Assembly: GCF_000002995.4 (NCBI RefSeq)
Contig: NW_025062479.1
Location: 16,302,721-16,366,720 of the forward strand
Direction of reading: 5' to 3'
Source of the DNA: Brugia malayi
Lineage: Eukaryota; Nematoda; Chromadorea; Rhabditida; Onchocercidae
DNA length: 64,000 nucleotides
Shown piece after piece: positions 61,001 through 64,000 of this stretch. The notes below the pieces were generated by a model. That model ran no database searches. It had not been told where the DNA came from and worked only from the letters and a program-made list of their open reading frames with translations. Position 1 is the first letter of the stretch. Every line of letters begins with the position of its first letter. Position numbers and translations under genes: made by a program.

Positions 61001-64000
61001 GAAATCAAATTTTCTAGGAATGCCTGAGACTAAATATGACTACCTCAATTGTGGAAACAGTTAATCTAGTGCCACTAAGAATTCATTTCAAAGAATTATA
61101 CAGAATGAAACAAACGATCAGAAAAAGTATGATACAAGCTGCAATCCGCTCCAGCACCCAGAAGATGCTTGACAATAAGATCATGGCCATGTCTGGATGC
61201 CATATGAAGTGGAGTAACACCCTGAATAGTCGCTGCATTAACCGGTATGTCTTTAGCTATTAGTGATTTCGATCGTGCTATTCGGCCATACTGGCAAGCA
61301 AAATGTAAAGCTGTACTACCATCAGTTGACTGGTAACCGATTTCATGCGTTACTTCAATCAATAACTAAATTAAGATTTTATTTGAGTATTTTAAAGACA
61401 AGAATTGCTGTATTAATACACTACATTGATATGATCATTTATAGAAAACATATCCTAATATATTTCGTGAATTTCTTTTTTTACAGTTCTGTATGGAACC
61501 TAATCGTCACTGTTGGTCCCAAAGAACAAAGAATTTGCAATATTCAGTTACTGTTCACCATGAAAGCAAATTTGAAAACAGCATTGACACTAATGGATTA
61601 ATAAGAACATCTCCTTAATAATTTGTAACATTCAGATGGAAAAACTTACATCACAACTTAGGGTACCCTCTGTAAAACCCGCAGCAATATGAAGAGGTAT
61701 AAATCCATTGAAATAACTTGCAATGAAAGGATTAGCTCCATTACTGATCAATCTAGAAATATCCCGGTGTGCAAAATGGATTGAGGATTACCTTGTAAAC
61801 TTTTGAGTAGCAAAGAGTTTAAAATCATAAAATTTCTAAGATAAATTCTCTGAATCGCTAAGAAATTATTTCTTGTTTACTTTTTTCCCAAATTCAATTT
61901 GCAAAAAGTGAAAAGCAAAATAATCCACAAATTTCCGAGTAAAACAGTATCAACGAATAAAAAAAGAAATAAAAATGTTTGCGCAACTTGATAATATGAT
62001 GACAGGATTATTTTAGGATAATGAATTCGTCGAATGCTGACCGATAAGCAACGTTAAATATGGTTGGACTTCATTAACAGTACTCAAGTCATGATATCAT
62101 CCAAATCATCAAACTATTCTGTGTTTTACTAATCCATACGTTAGACTTATCAGTAAAAAGACACAGATTTAAAAAAAAAAATCTCAATAACAAAAAGCTC
62201 ACATCCCAGCAACTCGGCTACGGCCATTCAATACAGCATAATGTAGTGGAGTGTAACCAGCGGAACATTGGTTATTAATGGGTAATGATGTATTTTCTAA
62301 GATAAACGTCACAGAATCCATATCACCAGACATTGCCGCATAATGTAGGATCGTCCTCATTTGCTGATCATGCAAGCTCATATCAGTTCCACTATTAAAA
62401 AGTAGTTTTAGAACATCACTATGTCCATTTAGAGCAGCCCAATGCGCTGCAGTCATACCTCGCTTATTTCTGAAATATTACATTATCTTATTACTTTCAA
62501 TCATCATACTGATATGAAAAAAATGAATTGATTACGGTAGTTCTAAAATTCATAATAACACAGGTACTTTCACAGAACGCATGTGCACATATGCAATTGT
62601 ATACAACATGGGCATATTCTCGAATCTATTTCGGACGATCAAAAACATCACAGTAAAACAAGAAATCAAATACTAAACATATCTTTTCTGTTTAGTATTG
62701 CTTTCTTTCTACTTGACTTACTAGCACCAAATCTTACATACTAATTAATTCCTTGGGAAATTGTGTATGCTAGAATGAACCAAAATTCTAAAAGAGAATA
62801 CTGACTTAGTACTTGGGTTAGTATTTCTCTTCAATAAAAACTCGACAAAAGCAGAATTTCCATAAGACGCTGCGTAATGAAGTGGTGGACAACCACCCCA
62901 ATCTGGACGATCTGAAATCTTTCACAGAAAAAAAGAAAGATTAACCAGATTCGTGAAAACTGGTGATAAAATCATTAACTCTTTTTGATAAGAATTAATG
63001 CATGCTCGTTTTGAAACAAAGCAATACAAAGTAATAAACAATTTTACAACTTTTAGCATTAACGATTACCAAAAGAACCATAGAAAATATTTTATCTTAT
63101 AAGAATTACAGTTTGCTTCTAGAAGTTCAGGCTAAATAATTAAAAAGAGGAGTCAGTTTTATCAATTAATTCTCCAGCGACAAACACAGTGATATTTCAG
63201 AACATAAAAATCCACATCTTAAAGGAAATAAACCACAGCTGTTACTATTACTACTTACCAATAATCGAATCACAATTATCAAGGATCACTTCAGCACAAC
63301 TCAATGCATTTACTTGTGCACATATATGCAACGATGTCATGAACTGTCTGGTTGCACTGTTTGGCTTTGCACCACGGTTGATCAATATTTTCACTGTATT
63401 TGGGTGATTATGAAAACAAGCCCTGAAAATTTATAAAACTATCTGATGGAATCCCAAGAGTCTAGGACAAAATTTAGATTATAACATACATGAATTTCAT
63501 AAAATTAGTTCCGCTGAATAATAAATTTAGGAAAAGGAATATTTTATATGCTTGGTTTAAGTATCATCTTAATCATTTAAAGGGATTTTCAAATTTTTTC
63601 TAGCAACATTTTTGAAAAGTTTGCTTATTTCAAACGTTTTACAGTAAATACATGTATGATAGTGAGTAAACTAAAATGCACCAGATTACTCTCTTGTAAA
63701 ACAGTACGAAAACTCTCTTCAAACCTCTGAAGTGGTGTAAACCACTCCCGATCACGTGCATCGACTCTTGCACGTGCATCAATGAGCGCGTTCACGATTG
63801 GATGATATCCATAAAAGCTTGCTAAATGTAACGGTGAAGTTCCATTCTCATCCACTTCATTAACATCAATGCCCTTCTCTATGCACCCTTGCAATAACCT
63901 TAGATCATTTAGCAGCACAGCTTTCAGCAATTCAGCCTAAAACACACAAAGCAGATTATTAGTTCCGTATAAGTTCAGCTTACCAGTAATTCTCCTTTTC
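55042..64000 (-). CDS. ANKRD28: Large ankyrin-repeat protein, PP6 regulatory ankyrin subunit type (ANKRD28/44/52-like), N-terminus missing
   Basis: Twenty exons visible: 63984-64000 (cut by the edge), 63725-63936, 63259-63422, 62806-62911, 62203-62469, 61650-61752, 61136-61365, 60772-60930, 60286-60496, 59990-60103, 59256-59490, 58596-58779, 58156-58379, 57657-57856, 57064-57274, 56643-56826, 56364-56448, 55711-55816 and 55042-55166, all phase-matched (the exon ending 60286 could end 3 nt later). About 1,045 codons, close to full ANKRD28 length. Over 20 ankyrin repeats are seen, e.g. ENGTSPLHLASFYGY, SGLTALHLAAFHGY, QGVTPLHMASRHGH and RGRTALHHAARQGY. Vertebrate members scaffold protein phosphatase 6 with its SAPS subunits. 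Hallmarks beyond generic repeats are the opening repeat with REWFTPLQR, the late HGQTVLHLACKAG then DDKGRIPLVAA, and a non-ankyrin acidic tail (KVEVEEAEVEAEGDFY). The junction 58596/58379 requires a GC donor. Ankyrin family assignment is sure; the PP6-subunit assignment is likely. Confidence 0.88.

Noticed and set aside
60607..61601. Several plus-strand frames across the ankyrin gene
   Set aside because: Antisense shadows of minus-strand ankyrin repeats; no plus-strand splice structure.

Overview
The window looks like nuclear DNA of a nematode, most likely an AT-rich parasitic lineage such as a filarial or other spirurid worm; species cannot be named from sequence alone. The evidence is very AT-rich non-coding DNA, many short exons with nematode-type 3' splice sites (TTTCAG/TTTTAG), a nematode-specific transthyretin-like gene, an expanded-family UNC-93-like transporter, and splice-acceptor motifs 3-38 nt upstream of start codons that have no visible upstream coding exon, as expected for spliced-leader trans-splicing. 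All exon structures were rebuilt by hand from reading frame, splice sites and phase agreement across introns. No rRNA, tRNA, CRISPR array or recognisable transposon was found.

Layout. Positions 1-11,463 (minus) hold the 5' part of a discoidin domain receptor tyrosine kinase: signal-peptide exon, discoidin domain, second discoidin-like domain, and transmembrane and juxtamembrane segments; the kinase lies beyond the left edge. About 11.5-25.2 kb is a long stretch with no confidently supported gene, holding one GC-richer island (20.2 kb) and a degenerate repeat array (24.3-24.55 kb). A small plus-strand orphan reading frame ends at 25,505. A 12-exon minus-strand gene of unknown function occupies 27.0-31.7 kb, followed by a complete 9-exon UNC-93-like membrane protein (32.8-38.0 kb, minus).

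On the plus strand come a small secreted basic protein that could be a neuropeptide-type precursor (41.07-41.77 kb) and a divergent transthyretin-like protein (43.3-45.4 kb). A possible tiny secreted peptide gene (45.9-46.6 kb) is weaker. A complete secreted two-sushi-domain protein lies on the minus strand at 50.6-52.2 kb, and a weak small-gene candidate at 53.6-53.8 kb. From 55.0 kb to the right edge runs nearly all of a large ankyrin-repeat protein resembling the PP6 regulatory ankyrin subunits (ANKRD28/44/52), with 20 exons visible and the N-terminus just outside.

The genes form no evident pathway or operon. Shared themes are secretion and the cell surface: a matrix receptor, a transporter, and three small secreted proteins. 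The most reusable observations are the trans-splice signature, the altered collagen-contact positions in the receptor, the candidate peptide precursor, the conserved-looking but unidentified 12-exon gene, and a predicted GC-AG intron in the ankyrin gene.
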